The notes under the pieces were generated by a model. It worked only from the letters and a program-made list of their open reading frames with translations, did not search any database and had not been told where the DNA came from. Positions 13,425 to 25,451 of a stretch of DNA of 64,000 nt are shown in pieces (position 1 is the first letter of the stretch; the number at the start of each line of letters is the position of its first letter). The translations under genes and the position numbers were made by a program. Origin of the DNA: Epiperipatus broadwayi (taxonomy: Eukaryota; Onychophora; Udeonychophora; Euonychophora; Peripatidae); contig JAQFVV010012442.1 of NCBI GenBank assembly GCA_028023455.1, positions 702,501-766,500 of the forward strand, written 5' to 3'.

Positions 13425-16400
13425 ACAGCGCAATCTTTTACTTATTTAACCTCAATAAACTCTCATTTATTTCAAGTAGCTAGTCAATTGAATTGTATAC
13501 TAACTTTAGGATCAAATATACCTCGGTTGCTAAATTGCAGCTATAAATGGTAATGCCCACCAGAAATCATCATCATTAGCCATATTTAGGAATATAGAAG
13601 ATACTGGAGAAAGTAATAAAACAATAAAATTGATAAAACCATTCAATCTATGTGGTCTTAATTTCAAACCTAGCATTTTGTCATGCAAATATTTCATGAT
13701 AAATTTATTATAAAATTCATAATAATGAGAGAACTTTCTTCCACAACTTTATTATAAATATCTGATCTCGAGTGGTAACTACGGAAAATATTATCTACAT
13801 TTCTCATTTACATCTGACTAGATATAAATCAGTAATTAATGCAGAGAACTCATAATCTATATTCATAATATAAAATTATTATTTAATTTAATACTAGACA
13901 AAAAAATATCACAAATAAAGCATCCCCATTTAATTCCATTACTTTATTTTTCATTCTCAGCATTTATCACTTTCAATAGCTACAATTATATAACATGCAA
14001 TGTCTGTGTTATATTCTCGAATCTGAGAATCCCTAATCTTATTTCTCTCAACACACATATATCTTTCGATCAACTATCAATTCATGATCTCTATTCGAAA
14101 AACAGTATAATAATTTCATTATAATATGCAACTTGACTTCCAAACTAGCTCTTAGATTAAGAATTGAACTGCTCTTTCTCAAGATCTAGATTTGTCAAGA
14201 AGTGCACTTATAAGCGATTACATTGTAATGGAAATGATTCCCAATATATTAAATCAAACTTTCATAGAAGTTTACTAGAGGGAATCACTCTAATTACGTA
14301 GAGCAGGAAAAGGATTTAATGTCTGCTCTCAATATTCACAACATTACAATGAACCAAAAGATTAAATCTATTAAACTTAACCTAACCATTCCCTGTCATT
14401 TTATTCTATTATATATTATCTATTGACCAAATTTTAATTAATAATTTTTAAACCTATCATATTTTCCTAGAGTAACTGTGGAAGTAAACCATGGAGATTA
14501 ATCAGATAAATCAATCAAAATTTACTTATGAAAGTAACGTACTGAGATAAATCATAAAATTAGATTATACAAATTAACTATGAAAATAAATTATGTGAAA
14601 ATGAATTATATATAAGTGACTTATACAAAATGAATTATGTTAATTGAATATAGAAATAATCAAGATAATATCAATACTGTAAATCAATCATGGAAATAAA
14701 TTATCAATGTAATATTAACAAGGTGAAACTAATGTGGAAACAATATAATAATGACTACTGGAAATCGATTGTGGAAATAAATAATCAATAGAAAATGAAT
14801 AATTAAATTTAACTATGAACTAATATTACTTTAAATACAGGTGCTGGATGTAGATTATGGAGATATTTGAAACATCAAAACACAAAACACACTTAAATAT
14901 AATAATTGTTACACTCAAATATATGATTCAGATCTATTAAAGACTATGGTTCGAATACATGTTTAAAGTAACTACTTTTCTGGATGACTTATTTATTGTT
15001 TTGACCCATTTATTTATTAAAATAAAAAAAAAATACATGCTTACGCGCACGCAATCAGAATCCCGTATTTTTCTAACTTTAAGAAAACCTATAAATTTCT
15101 ACTTCCCCTCTTTTATTGTAAACATTATTCCAATAATATATTCATTTAATTATTCTAACCGGCAATGTGAAATAATCATAAATTTCTAAATCATTTTATC
15201 AAGCAATAACTTTCATATTTCTAATGAAGAAGGATGATATGCCAAAAAAAATCCCCTACTGATATTGCAAATGGGTTTAAATTCAAAAACCCCACTTTTA
15301 CATTCATGCCTGTCAGATCTTTATGTTTTTGACTGTATATACCTTGATAGGTCAGTATGTTGATCCAGCTTGATGACCCTCAATTTTCCATTTTTCACAA
15401 AAATCAACACAGATCGGTTAGTTTATTAATTAAAATCTTTGTCATACCCCATCATACATATACATCTGACTGAATCCATATCCTGTCAGGGAAACTTTTA
15501 TTCTGTCCCACATAAGAAAAACTCTCTTCATATCCCACATCACCATGCAGTATTTATAATGCACACAGCAGCGTCTTGGTAAGTGAAATTTAAAAAACAA
15601 CAACATCAACACCTAACTTAAATTGTTTGCTTTAGCCCAAGAGAGAGGCATCTTTTCTTAAGACCTAGAATCGTGTTAAGAACTCTTGTCTATACTCTTA
15701 TTCAATATATAGGTGTGCAAAACATTTTTTTACAATTAAACAATAACTTTATCAATAATTCCCTATCTTAAAAAAATAAATGGAGTGAAACTCAGTCATC
15801 TCTGACTGCCATGGTAAATAAATCATGAGACAGCTACTTGCCATCTATTGGGTGGTAGGATAACTTTACATTAGTAATGACAAGCATTTATAGCTTTATA
15901 TATGCCCACACATAGTTCAATTACAGTCTAGATAAATGACAAAATCTAACCAGATCCCGAATCAAAACATATATGAATTATTTCAATTTTAAACAGTCAA
16001 GCCAACAACCCTAACCTAATATTTATAATAATAACAGATCATCAACAGTTATAGCATAATTATGTTTTTTTTACACGATCATCCATATTACTCTGCATAT
16101 CTAATATTAAGCACAAATTAAAATTTGTTTAAGAATTAAAAAATATTTATATCATTTCTCTCTTTTCTTTTTAAATTTAACTTTACATAAGCATTTATAC
16201 TTCAATGGTATCAAAATCATTTCCCCTTCGTTCCTTGAAACATTTTAAAACATAAATAAAAAAAATTACTAAAATTAAGATAATCTAGTGGTTAGATGTG
16301 TGACATAGTATATAAACAAAATGAAATAAAAACAAATGACATATTATATAAATGAAATAAAATAAAGAATAAATATTAACATTACGATGATCTCTTTCTA

Positions 16401-18133
16401 TTGTCTTTTCCTTCAACTGTCCATCAATCAATTAATGTATTCAGTTCATTTTCTTTGGAGATAGCTATATAGATGCACATCGGACAGTTATTTTTTCAAA
16501 TGTGTAGAAAAATGCACAGACAGTCATTTGAATCAAGATAGATAAAAAAGGTAAATAGTTATTTTAAATCAAGATTTAGCTACAGGATAATTAATATATT
16601 TTAAAAGAGTTGTGTTGATTACCTTCCATTTTGATGAGTTTCTTCCTGGGTTTGAATTTATTTGTTTCTTTTTCTTCTTCTTTTCCATTTTAAAGGCTCA
16701 AATTCTAGACAATAAGCAGTTTTTGATTGCTAAACACAAATTAGCTTTTAAATATCATACAGAAGTTTGCTGCAGTTTTTTCAAACAAATTTTAACCAAC
16801 CAAGTAATTCTTATAGTATAAATTTATCTTTCAATATCATACAAAAGTTTGACAGTTCTCTCCTTACATGGGTTTTTAATATTCAAATGGACAGATTGTG
16901 GCATTCAGTATAAAATGTCTTATTAAAAGTTGATTTCCTCATAATTGACATGAGGAAAAAATGTGCACCCCTTTTATATGAATTAGAAATTCATATTTTG
17001 GTATACTGTAAAACTTAAACACATTATTAATTTCTAAGAAAAAAAAATTAAACAAAAAATTGGAGAAAACGTTCAGAGATAGATTAATTTTAGTCGGCCA
17101 GTTGTTCTCAATTAGCAAAAGTTCCACTGATTCATTTTCCCCAGCCACCTTTTATATATTCACAAGGAGGGTGAAGGAGAGGAAAAAACAACTGGTAATC
17201 CCTTCCTTCCACAGGTGGTTTTTCTTCTAATCTAATCAAAAAAATCTCCTCTCAGAATGAACAATTGACCCTTTATTACTTGTTAATTTTGACGACTTTT
17301 TCTTATCTTAAACCATATCTTTTTTTGGTTAACACATTAGTGATTAATTTATGGAAAAGCAATCAAAAAAAATCTAATCAAAAAAATAAGCTTACTGACA
17401 CTTTTTTGTAAAACAAATGTTACATTTTTTTTACTTAAATAATTTCTTATTTAGATTTACATTTTTGAGTTAGAAATAATAAAACAGAAGAGATTTATTT
17501 ATTTTCCTTTTTTTTACACTTATCAGAAAATAATATAAAAAAATATGTCAATTTTTATAAAGGAAAGAAAAAAAATCAAACCCATATATATGTATTACAC
17601 ACATACATGTGCAGACCATTCAATAGAAAACTGCTCATTCAGATAACATGAACACAAATATCCATCATAATTTCTTATAATTACAAGCATAAAATCAATT
17701 ATAATTTCTGATAATCATAAACATAAATATCCATTATAATTTCCTATAACTTTAAACTTATCCTCCTAAAAAGACTGTTAAACAAAGCCACTGACAATCA
17801 ATTGAATTTTAATTCTCATCACCTTTTTAGTAAAATATATCAAAATTCACAAGACTTTATCTTAGACATATAAATATTTATTTCTCCATTATCATATTGG
17901 TAAATGATTATAGCAGTGTACAAAAAAAGTGAATCACCCCCCTCCCTGCATTAAATAATGCTAGCTATAATTTATACAAACACAGACTGTCTCTATATGT
18001 TACTTTTGAGCTATATAGCCATTGATTTCTCAAATAAAACTTTTAACTTTTCTAATATTCAAAAAAAATTTTTTTGCCTACAAATATTTCCTTTTATTAC
18101 AATTGTTTTATAGATGAAATAAACCAAAAGGTT

Positions 18134-18135
<2 letters not shown>
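13409..18135. other. Body of the DNA inserted into repeat copy B, non-coding
   Basis: About 4.7 kb present between the two halves of copy B and absent from copy A. No supported gene: the few 60-76 aa ORFs (for example 14959-15189 and 16612-16821) look like chance AT-rich frames. Degenerate short tandem patterns lie at about 14470-14830 (repeated 'gaaataaatta/tcaat' words) and 17651-17760 ('ataaatatccatyataattt'). No terminal repeats or transposase were recognised. Confidence 0.5.

Positions 18136-18230
<95 letters not shown>
18136..18230. repeat. (TA)n microsatellite
   Basis: Uninterrupted TA tract of 95 bp. It bounds the hammerhead-bearing segment on its left. Confidence 0.97.
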
Positions 18231-18232
<2 letters not shown>

Positions 18233-18325
18233 CAATAGATGGTGTTCTACCAAAAACCCCGTCAAGCGTATGTTTGTTTACATAAACGTCAGAGCAAACA
18301 TTCACTATCTCTAACTTTAGTTCCA

Positions 18326-18369
18326 CCTTCAGATCATGATTTCAAGCTATTTGCTATCATCAGTGAAGG
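18326..18369 (-). ncRNA. Type I hammerhead ribozyme motif, minimal, with palindromic stem III
   Basis: Read on the minus strand, all conserved parts occur in the right order: stem I 5' strand CCUUCA (18369-18364), core CUGAUGA (18363-18357), stem II UAGC-AAAUA-GCUU (three Watson-Crick pairs plus a U-U at the base), core GAAA (18343-18340), stem III UC-AU-GA closing on A15.1-U16.1, C17 at 18332, then stem I 3' strand UGAAGG (18331-18326), which pairs perfectly with CCUUCA. Self-cleavage is expected between 18332 and 18331. Stem III (AUCAUGAU) is self-complementary with a two-base loop, so a dimeric (double) hammerhead is likely, as known for Penelope-like elements and some satellite RNAs. No loop I/loop II tertiary contact can be judged. 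Every invariant core base is present. Confidence 0.75.
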
Positions 18370-18424
18370 ACAGGAATAAGAAACTAGATCTAAACACAAA
18401 CTCTGAGCGTTTATGAAACAGTTT

Positions 18425-18541
18425 CTATTCAGCTTGCAAGCCTGAATCTTTTAGACACATAATGTCTTCAAACTCAGCATAGCAAGCCAGATAGCTATAT
18501 GGGTCTGATATCAGTTCAGCATCACCACATAGTTGAAGCAT
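18425..18541 (-). CDS. Candidate 38-aa ORF or terminal exon upstream of the hammerhead
   Basis: On the minus strand an ATG at 18541 opens 38 codons ending in TAG at 18425. The protein starts MLQLCGDAELISD and ends CLKDSGLQAE. Composition is balanced and acidic (Asp/Glu/Ser/Leu/Cys), quite unlike the Ile/Tyr/Asn/Lys noise of this AT-rich window. Immediately 5' of the ATG is 'tatatattgcag', a good splice acceptor. It may therefore be the last exon of a captured or decayed gene with frame continuing upstream, rather than a free-standing small gene. I do not recognise the protein, and no donor or upstream exon was identified. The stop lies 56 bases before the hammerhead, which would then sit in the 3' UTR. 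Chance origin cannot be excluded. Confidence 0.3.
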   Translation of the reverse strand: MLQLCGDAELISDPYSYLACYAEFEDIMCLKDSGLQAE

Positions 18542-18623
18542 CTGCAATATATATCATTGCAAAAAAGACCTCAAAGGTACATTTATGAAAAACAAAAAGC
18601 AAGTTAAAACTTGCTAACACTTG

Positions 18624-18668
18624 TATTTATGACAGTATATATATATATATATATATATATATACTGTC

Positions 18669-18708
<40 letters not shown>
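18624..18708. repeat. (TA)n-centred palindrome plus second TA tract
   Basis: Perfect arms 'tttatgacagtat' (18626-18638) and 'atactgtcataaa' (18661-18673) flank a TA core. A further TA tract runs to 18708, where copy B of the 3.1-kb repeat resumes. Confidence 0.9.
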
Positions 18709-18710
<2 letters not shown>

Positions 18711-20929
18711 CTTAACGATAATTACACTGAAATAAAGAAGTAGACAGTAATAACAATAACTATTATTTTCTTATATATGTGGGAAGATTAACTATGACTT
18801 CAAATTCAAGCATAATTCTTCAATAAATATCTATTATTTTTTTAAAAGATACAAATGTTGCTGAACTCAACCAACTTATTATCAATAAGTGGGCATTTGC
18901 CACTTTATTTTAAAAGAAAAAGAAAATACAACTATCTCATCATATGCTCTTAATTTTGTAAGTATACCAAGCACTCACGATTTAATAAGACAAAAATTAA
19001 GGAGAGTATAACTCAATCCAAATAACAAATTATATCTCAATCACGTCTACCTCCAGATGCACTTAACCTATATCATATAAAACAAATCTATGAACAGAAA
19101 AACTCTTAATTCTCTATCTTTCTTTAACAAATAGCAACAAACGAAACTGATGTAAAAATAAAATACAAATTTAGAAAAATAATTTATGACAGTGCACATA
19201 TGCCCGAATATACAATCATATATAATATGATTTCTAAACCATATAAGATAATAAACTGTCATATTTATGTTAATAATAAAGTACCCTAAGCATAAAAAAT
19301 ATTACCTGTCTATTATAGACAATATGAAGAAATACCTGTCAATACTTAATCATTAAATGTGAGGTGTTTTTTTTTTTTACGTTTGAAAGTTTGAACGAAA
19401 GCATACACTGCTGCTTGCCATAATAAAATAAAATAACAACTCTAAAAAAAAAAGTCAAATACAAATATTGTTTCTACTGGCTGAAGTAAAATTTAATAAC
19501 AGTTGCAATAGCTTCCACTGTTTTAAAATCTCTTAATAGACCTTATAAAAATCTTTCAGTGCAAAGGAATTATTTTACTAACCACAAGGAACAATATCCC
19601 CAACTTGGTGAAATAATCCAAGTAAAATATAATGATGTTACTTCTTTTAGTTTTTTTAGTATTTAATATAATTTACATTAACCATTAAATCCATTATTAA
19701 CGATTTATCGATGCTTGTATACGTTTGTATAATCAATCATTAAATATTGTTAAGTTATCCGTTTAAATAATTCATTTTTTTATATGTCCGAATAGCAAGG
19801 TTCTTTAGTATTTATAACTATCCTCCAGATATAAGAATTAAAATAGACAAATCTCTTAGTTTTAATTTTATCATGCATAGTATAAACAGAAAATTTATTA
19901 ATTGAAAACCCATATAGTGTCCCACCACAGCTTTTAACATAATTCTTTTAGTTATCTTCATTTTTAATAATTTGTATAATTCTGATATTATTTATTTGTG
20001 GTAAAACATTAAATTAAACTATAATCTTACATAATATCAATGAATTTTTGAATATAGTAAACTTAGAACCATCAGTTCATAAAAGCTAAAGCTGGTACCT
20101 TAAGAATTTATTCTTCCACGTGTAGTATTATTTTGATAAGTATGAGAGAAAAATTATCCTGTTGAAAAGTAGTAATTTTTTTCGATATTTAGTTCACTTA
20201 TATTACTGTTTCCTTAGTTAATTACTTCACTTTCCATAACCATTTTTTACACCTTCCTACTTGGAATTCCTTCTCCAAAAAAATACACCGCCATGACCTA
20301 TTTTTTTAATTATCATGAACTTGGTAATATGCTAGAATTCTCTTGCTTGTAAAATATTAGTAATAGAATATTGGAACGAAAAAAGAAATAAGCATTGACT
20401 TACAAATTCTACTTAATAATAAACATCTAACTTTTGCAATTTCAAATGTGACATTTCAAGTAACACATAGTTAATAAATAATTTAATCATATATCTGGGT
20501 ATCTGACTTCAATGGCATGTGAACTCTGCCACTATAATTTGGACATTATAAATAATAGTATCAAATATGAATAGAGTGTGAAATGATGTAAAATGGACAT
20601 ACATGCACATATACAAGTTAAATCTTGGATGCGAGTAGAAACTGAGTTTAAAAAAAATGAACAAACACCCGCTATGGCTCTACTATTAATTTAACTCCCA
20701 TACCAACAATCCCTGATATTGTTCATTTTCCTCTTCCCCTACCAGACACATGTAACTTAAAATTCTAACAACTGGTACACCCTACTAAAGTCTTAATAAT
20801 TTTTTAAACCAAATTGTAAATACTAAATTATATTATAACTCTTTTTTTCTTCTTTAATAGTTATCTCTAGCCATTATTAGCATGAATGTGAATTTGCCAC
20901 ATTTCTTCCTGGTGCCAGCCTGGAAGGTC

Positions 20930-20932
<3 letters not shown>
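18709..20932. repeat. 3.1-kb dispersed repeat, copy B right part
   Basis: Colinear with about 7460-9712 of copy A, starting 'ttccttaacgataatta' (copy A 'ttccttaatgataatta') and ending at 'gaaggtcaca'. From there a TA tract and a Penelope-like element replace the continuation seen in copy A. Confidence 0.85.

Positions 20933-21026
<94 letters not shown>
20933..21026. repeat. (TA)n microsatellite
   Basis: TA tract at the junction between repeat copy B and the 3' end of the short Penelope-like element. Confidence 0.97.
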
Positions 21027-21028
<2 letters not shown>

Positions 21029-21060
21029 AATGTTTTCACGGATAAAAGATGTCATATTAT

Positions 21061-21080
21061 TATTACTATTTGCGGGATAT
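21061..21080 (+). repeat. 20-bp inverted terminal repeat, left
   Basis: 'tattactatttgcgggatat' is the exact reverse complement of 22069-22088, about 1 kb away. Together they bracket the short Penelope-like element. Confidence 0.95.
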
Positions 21081-21103
21081 TCCGTGTAGTGAAAAAGCTA
21101 AAT

Positions 21104-21143
21104 GCTGACGTTTCAGTACAATATCAAGTGCCTTCCTCAGAGC
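21104..21143 (-). ncRNA. Hammerhead-like core at the 3' end of the short Penelope element (degenerate)
   Basis: On the minus strand: GCU, CUGAGGA, a 19-nt stem II region, GAAAC, GUC, AGC. The core boxes (CUGANGA, GAAA), a three-base-pair stem I (GCU/AGC) and a minimal palindromic stem III (ACGU) are in canonical order. Stem II pairs poorly (only AG/CU at its base). It probably represents a decayed or dimer-dependent hammerhead, as reported in Penelope-like elements. Confidence 0.4.
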
Positions 21144-21259
21144 GTCCTCTTTCTCAAATCATAAGAATGCATGTGAGATTTAAAATCGTTTTTATTGTTT
21201 TCTTTCTCCTCATATTTAAATTCTATTGGTTGAGAAGTTTTAAAATTTATTTTCTCTTC

Positions 21260-22068
21260 CAATAGTTTCTTCCAAATGTTGTTAATCTTCTTTAACTCAC
21301 ACCTTTAATTTATGCTTTTGGGCCTTTTAAAAATCTCTATAGCTTCTCTCAGCAATCTCTGGTCATATTGTTTAATTTTTGCTAAAATATTTGTTTTTTT
21401 CAAAATTGATATCATGATTTGTTAATTTAAGATGAGAATAAATAGCTGATGAATTGGATTTTTCTCACATTGCCAGAATGTGTTCTTCCTTTCTAATATT
21501 TATTCTATGATTAGTCTGTCCTATATATGTATGTGGACAGACCTTACATGGAATTTCATACACACCATGACACTCCAAAGCAATTTTATCTTTAGGAAAA
21601 GGAAATATTTCACTAATTTTTTTTATAAGTAGTGTAAATTGTGTGAATATTATTATTCTTTAAAATGTTACCAATTCTATCAGTTACTCCTTTAATATAT
21701 GGCAAAATTGTCTTAATTTTTGATGTATCAAAATCTTTTTTTCTTTTGATATGTTAAGCCCTATTAATAATTTTGTAATTAAAACCATTATGAAGAAGCA
21801 TTTTATTAGTAGCAAAAAGATCCCGGTGAAAATGGCTATCATCAGAAAGTCTATTTGCCACTGAAAATAGTTGTGCATGATGGTGATGAGAGGAAAAATG
21901 CAGATATCTCCCAGTGTGTGTTGGTGTTTTATATATACCATGGGATAAAGAACCATCTTTCCTTCTTTCAATCAAAACATCTAAAAAAGGTAATTGATTA
22001 TTATTTTCTATTTCCATGGTAAATTTAATATTGTTGTGAAGAGAGTTTAAAAAATTAAAAAAATTAAA

Positions 22069-22069
<1 letters not shown>
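21260..22069 (-). pseudogene. Penelope-like RT/GIY-YIG ORF fragment, decayed
   Basis: The upstream part on the minus strand reads NIKFTMEIENNNQLPFLDVL, then KTPTHTGRYLHFSSHHHHAQ and a VANRLSDDSHF stretch. This is the conserved end of the RT in Penelope-like elements (FLDV...Y-K/R-PTHT-RYLH). Further down, in a different frame, GVYEIPCKVCPHTYIGQTNH matches the GIY-YIG nuclease motif (here VYEIPC ... YIGQT), followed by SAIYSHLKLTNHDINFEKN, the usual 'H-x-H-x-F' tail. The RT catalytic core is missing and stops interrupt the reading frame, so it is inactive. Confidence 0.8.
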
Positions 22070-22188
<119 letters not shown>

Positions 22189-22263
22189 AATATATAACAA
22201 ACAACCAAAGGAAAATACATATAAAAACAAAAAAAGACTTATAAATCCAATAATAATATTATA

Positions 22264-22291
22264 TTTCAACCAGAGGACTGGTTTTCATCAG
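22264..22291 (-). ncRNA. Hammerhead-like core in the Penelope 3' UTR (copy 1)
   Basis: Minus strand: CUGAUGA, A, perfect 6-bp hairpin AACCAG-UCCU-CUGGUU, then GAAA. Core boxes and stem II are present with one extra A. No convincing stem I or cleavage-site pairing follows, so it is likely a relic or a diverged variant. The same 28 bases are conserved in copy 2 (30147-30174). Confidence 0.35.
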
Positions 22292-22854
22292 AAAGAAAAA
22301 AATACACAGTAAAATGGTGATAATCAAAAATTACAGATTTGGTAAAAGATTAAAAATTTAACAAAACTCCCATGATTGGTCACAAAATCTAACACAGAAT
22401 ATCTACCCAATCAATGACAAAATTCAAACAAACAAAAAAAAAAAAAACTACATTCCCTCCTAATCAAGCTTAAATTCTATTTAAATTAAAATAAATATAA
22501 AAATAAAAAATCCAAAATTAAAAATTAAAATATACATATGTGCATACATAGAAAAATTAAACTATGCTCATATACAAAAAATAGCTGTGATCACTTTAAT
22601 ATTCATTGAAAACTAAAATACTTATACATTTTAATCAAAAATTATAGTTAGTGCAAAGTACAATAATTTATAACTAATTATTTATTTATAAACCAATTAA
22701 ACACAGATATTAAACATCCATATAACCAATCTTTACATAAAAAATCTCATATAAGAAAATTTTCACATAAAAAACACACATATAGAAATCATTTAGGAGA
22801 CCAGGTAACCCAGAGATGTAATAGTTCCAGTGTTCAAATTCAATCCATGTGGCT

Positions 22855-24774
22855 CTAAGGTCTTGAATTTAAAAATAAAAAAAGTCTCCTTTTGTTTCCT
22901 ATCCCTTGTAAAAAAAAAAAACCTTCCTGAAGAATCACTACTTTTAAATCATCAATTGAATGATTCGTTAAGTTAAAATGTTTTGAAACCAGTCTATCTT
23001 TATTCTTATGCAAAATGTCAAATCTATGATTAGTCATTCTGACATGTAAACTATTTGCTGACTCACCTATATACTGGTTTAAACATCTACTACACTCTAT
23101 CAAATATATCAAATTAACACTTTTACATGTAACATAATTAGGAATATACCATTTGAAATTACAATTCTTAGTACTAAAGACCACTTTTGTCACAACAATA
23201 TGTTTACAAGTAAAACATCTTTTATCTTTACATGGAGAACATCCTTTTTCCTGTACAGAACTACTAATAAAATTTGTTTTGACAAGTATATCTCTAAGTG
23301 ATCTATGTTTTCGATATACAGCCTTAGGTGGATCGGAAAAAATAGATTTTAAATAATCTGTGGACTGTAATATGTTAAAATGTTTTGCCAATATCCGGTT
23401 AATATTAGGTAAATCTCTATTAAAAGTAAGAACCAATGGTGGAACATCTAATTGTTTTTTACTCTTTTCAGATAAAAGAAGTTTCTTTCTATCAATTAAA
23501 GAAGATCTCCTTACTGCATTATCCAACAATGTCTTAGGATACCTCATATTGAGCAATCTATTATATAAAATACTATTATTTTGTTGAAGAAATTTCTCAT
23601 CATTACAAATCCTCTTCATCCTTAAAAATTGACTATAAGGAATATTAGCCTTTAAATGTTTAGGATGATTACTATAAAAATGTAGATAGTGGTTATTATC
23701 AGTTGGTTTCCTATATACAGTAGTAGTAAGAACTCTATTAGTGTAAATAACTTCAACATCAAGAAAATGAGCAATTGATTTTGAAAAATTCATTGTGAAA
23801 TTAATATGTTTATTAAAATTATTTAAATAACTTAAAAAATTATGAAGTTCAACTTCACTATGTGGCCATATCATGAAAATGTCATCTATATATCTAAGCC
23901 AAGTGTGAGGTTTCAGCTTAGCATTATCAAATATAGAGGACTCTAGTTTTGGCATAAAAATATTCGCATAACTTGGTGCCATCTTTGTACCCATTGCATT
24001 ACCTTGTTTCTGTAAATATTATCTAGAATCAAAAGTAAAAAAAAATATTTCTTAAAACCAAATATATTAATTCAACCATAGTAGTAATAAGACCATGATC
24101 ATACTCTCTATCTTGTAAAGCACATTTAATAGCCTCAACTCCATCATCATGAGGTATATTTGTGTATAATGATACAATATCCAAAGTAACCAAAAACAAT
24201 CAACTGGTAATTCAGATTTAATATTTTCTAACACACAAAGAAAATGAGTAGTATATTTAACATAAGAATTAAATGATGGTGGAATAAATTTAATAATATT
24301 ATCAACATATGCTGAAATATTTTCTGTAGGACTACCAATACTAGCTACAATAGGTCTGCCTGGACAACCAGGTTTATGAATCTTTGGCAAAATATAAAAA
24401 CTACTAGGATGAATTTTGGTTGGTACTAAAAAGTTATATACATTATTATTTATAAGACCCCTAGCTCTCATATCTTTTAAACTAAAAAGTATACCCTTGA
24501 ATAATGAATTAATAGTGGTTAGTGAAATAGGCTCATAAAAAATTTTATCATCTAAAAGCTCCAGAGATTTTTTAACATAATCATCTTTATTCATAATTAC
24601 TATTGATCCACCTTTGTCAGCTGGTTTTATAATAATATCCTGTCTTTTCACTAAATTGCGTAATGCATTCATCTCTCTCAATGTTAAATTACTCTTATAC
24701 TTACTATGTTGTTTAAGTCTAATTTCATTAATAATATCCTGATATACATTATCAATGTACGTTTCTAATAACAC
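22855..24774 (-). pseudogene. Penelope-like RT plus GIY-YIG polyprotein, copy 1, frameshifted
   Basis: Two long frames. 24774-24067 (235 aa) carries the N-terminal RT part: KPADKGGSIVIMNKDDY and LPKIHKPGCPGRPIVAS. Its last ~40 residues are out of frame: the true motif DIVSLYTNIPHDDG lies one frame over, after a T-run. 23994-22855 (379 aa) starts GTKMAPSYANIFM, has the catalytic YIDD at residues 35-38, FLDVEV at 77-82 and YRKPTDNNHYLHF. A cysteine cluster (C252...C263, CSPCKDKRCFTC) precedes the GIY-YIG endonuclease (about residues 295-358: LIYLIEC ... QYIGES ... LHVRM ... HR). The C-terminus is shifted at an A/T run. A TAA lies in the linker between the two frames. It is inactive as written, but the catalytic residues remain. 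Confidence 0.9.
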
Positions 24775-25346
24775 ATTCCTTTGATGTGGTGGTGTCCAAT
24801 CAGATCGTAATTTCCCAATAGTATCACATTCTTGGTTTTCAAAAAATTATTTTAATCTAAGTCTTCTTGAAAAAGTATCTAAATTCTGATGAATTTTAAA
24901 TTCATTTTTTTTGGTAAAATGACTGAACTGTAGGGCAAAAAGATAAACCTTTATTTAACAGTGAACATTCGTGTAACAGAATTCAGAATCCAAGCAAAAG
25001 AGACCGAAGCTGACCAGACTAGGACTGTGACATCCCAAGTCCGACCACACTTCAACTCGTAAGCCAGTACTCCAAGACTCAAGCCCTATGAATGACCACC
25101 TTGAAATTACACGTAGTATACCTTTTTATTCGCGGCCGACATAGGTCAGGGAGAAACAATGAGACACATAATTAAATTACAAATTGATCGTATCTAACGA
25201 ATAGCTAACTTAATGGAGACCTTTAAATATCCACATTCTATAACATAATAATAATGAGAATTGGATTGAATAATGAAACTGAGAGTGGATTAGGTTAATT
25301 TACTAAAGTTTAATTTCTTCAATAATAAGTTTTATCTAACACACAT

Positions 25347-25393
<47 letters not shown>

Positions 25394-25400
25394 TTTATAA

Positions 25401-25435
<35 letters not shown>

Positions 25436-25451
25436 CAAATTTTAAACATGT

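Larger units (their letters stand above)
18231..18623 (-). other. TA-bounded 390-bp segment with hammerhead ribozyme and possible terminal exon (retrozyme/Penelope-LTR-like)
   Basis: A segment less AT-rich than its surroundings, fenced by (TA)n on the left (to 18230) and by a TA-centred palindrome on the right (from 18624). On the minus strand it contains, in order, a splice-acceptor-like 'ttgcag', a 38-codon ORF ending in TAG, about 55 bases of spacer and then a type I hammerhead ribozyme motif. No homologous second copy was seen elsewhere in the window. Hammerheads with short palindromic stem III are known from the pseudo-LTRs of Penelope-like elements and from small non-autonomous retrozymes. 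Size and context fit either, but this is inference. Confidence 0.5.

Noticed and set aside
23153-23587. Plus-strand ORFs over Penelope copy 1 (and their mirrors at 28858-29293)
   Set aside because: Antisense shadows of the RT coding strand. They appear in both copies only because the copies are nearly identical.
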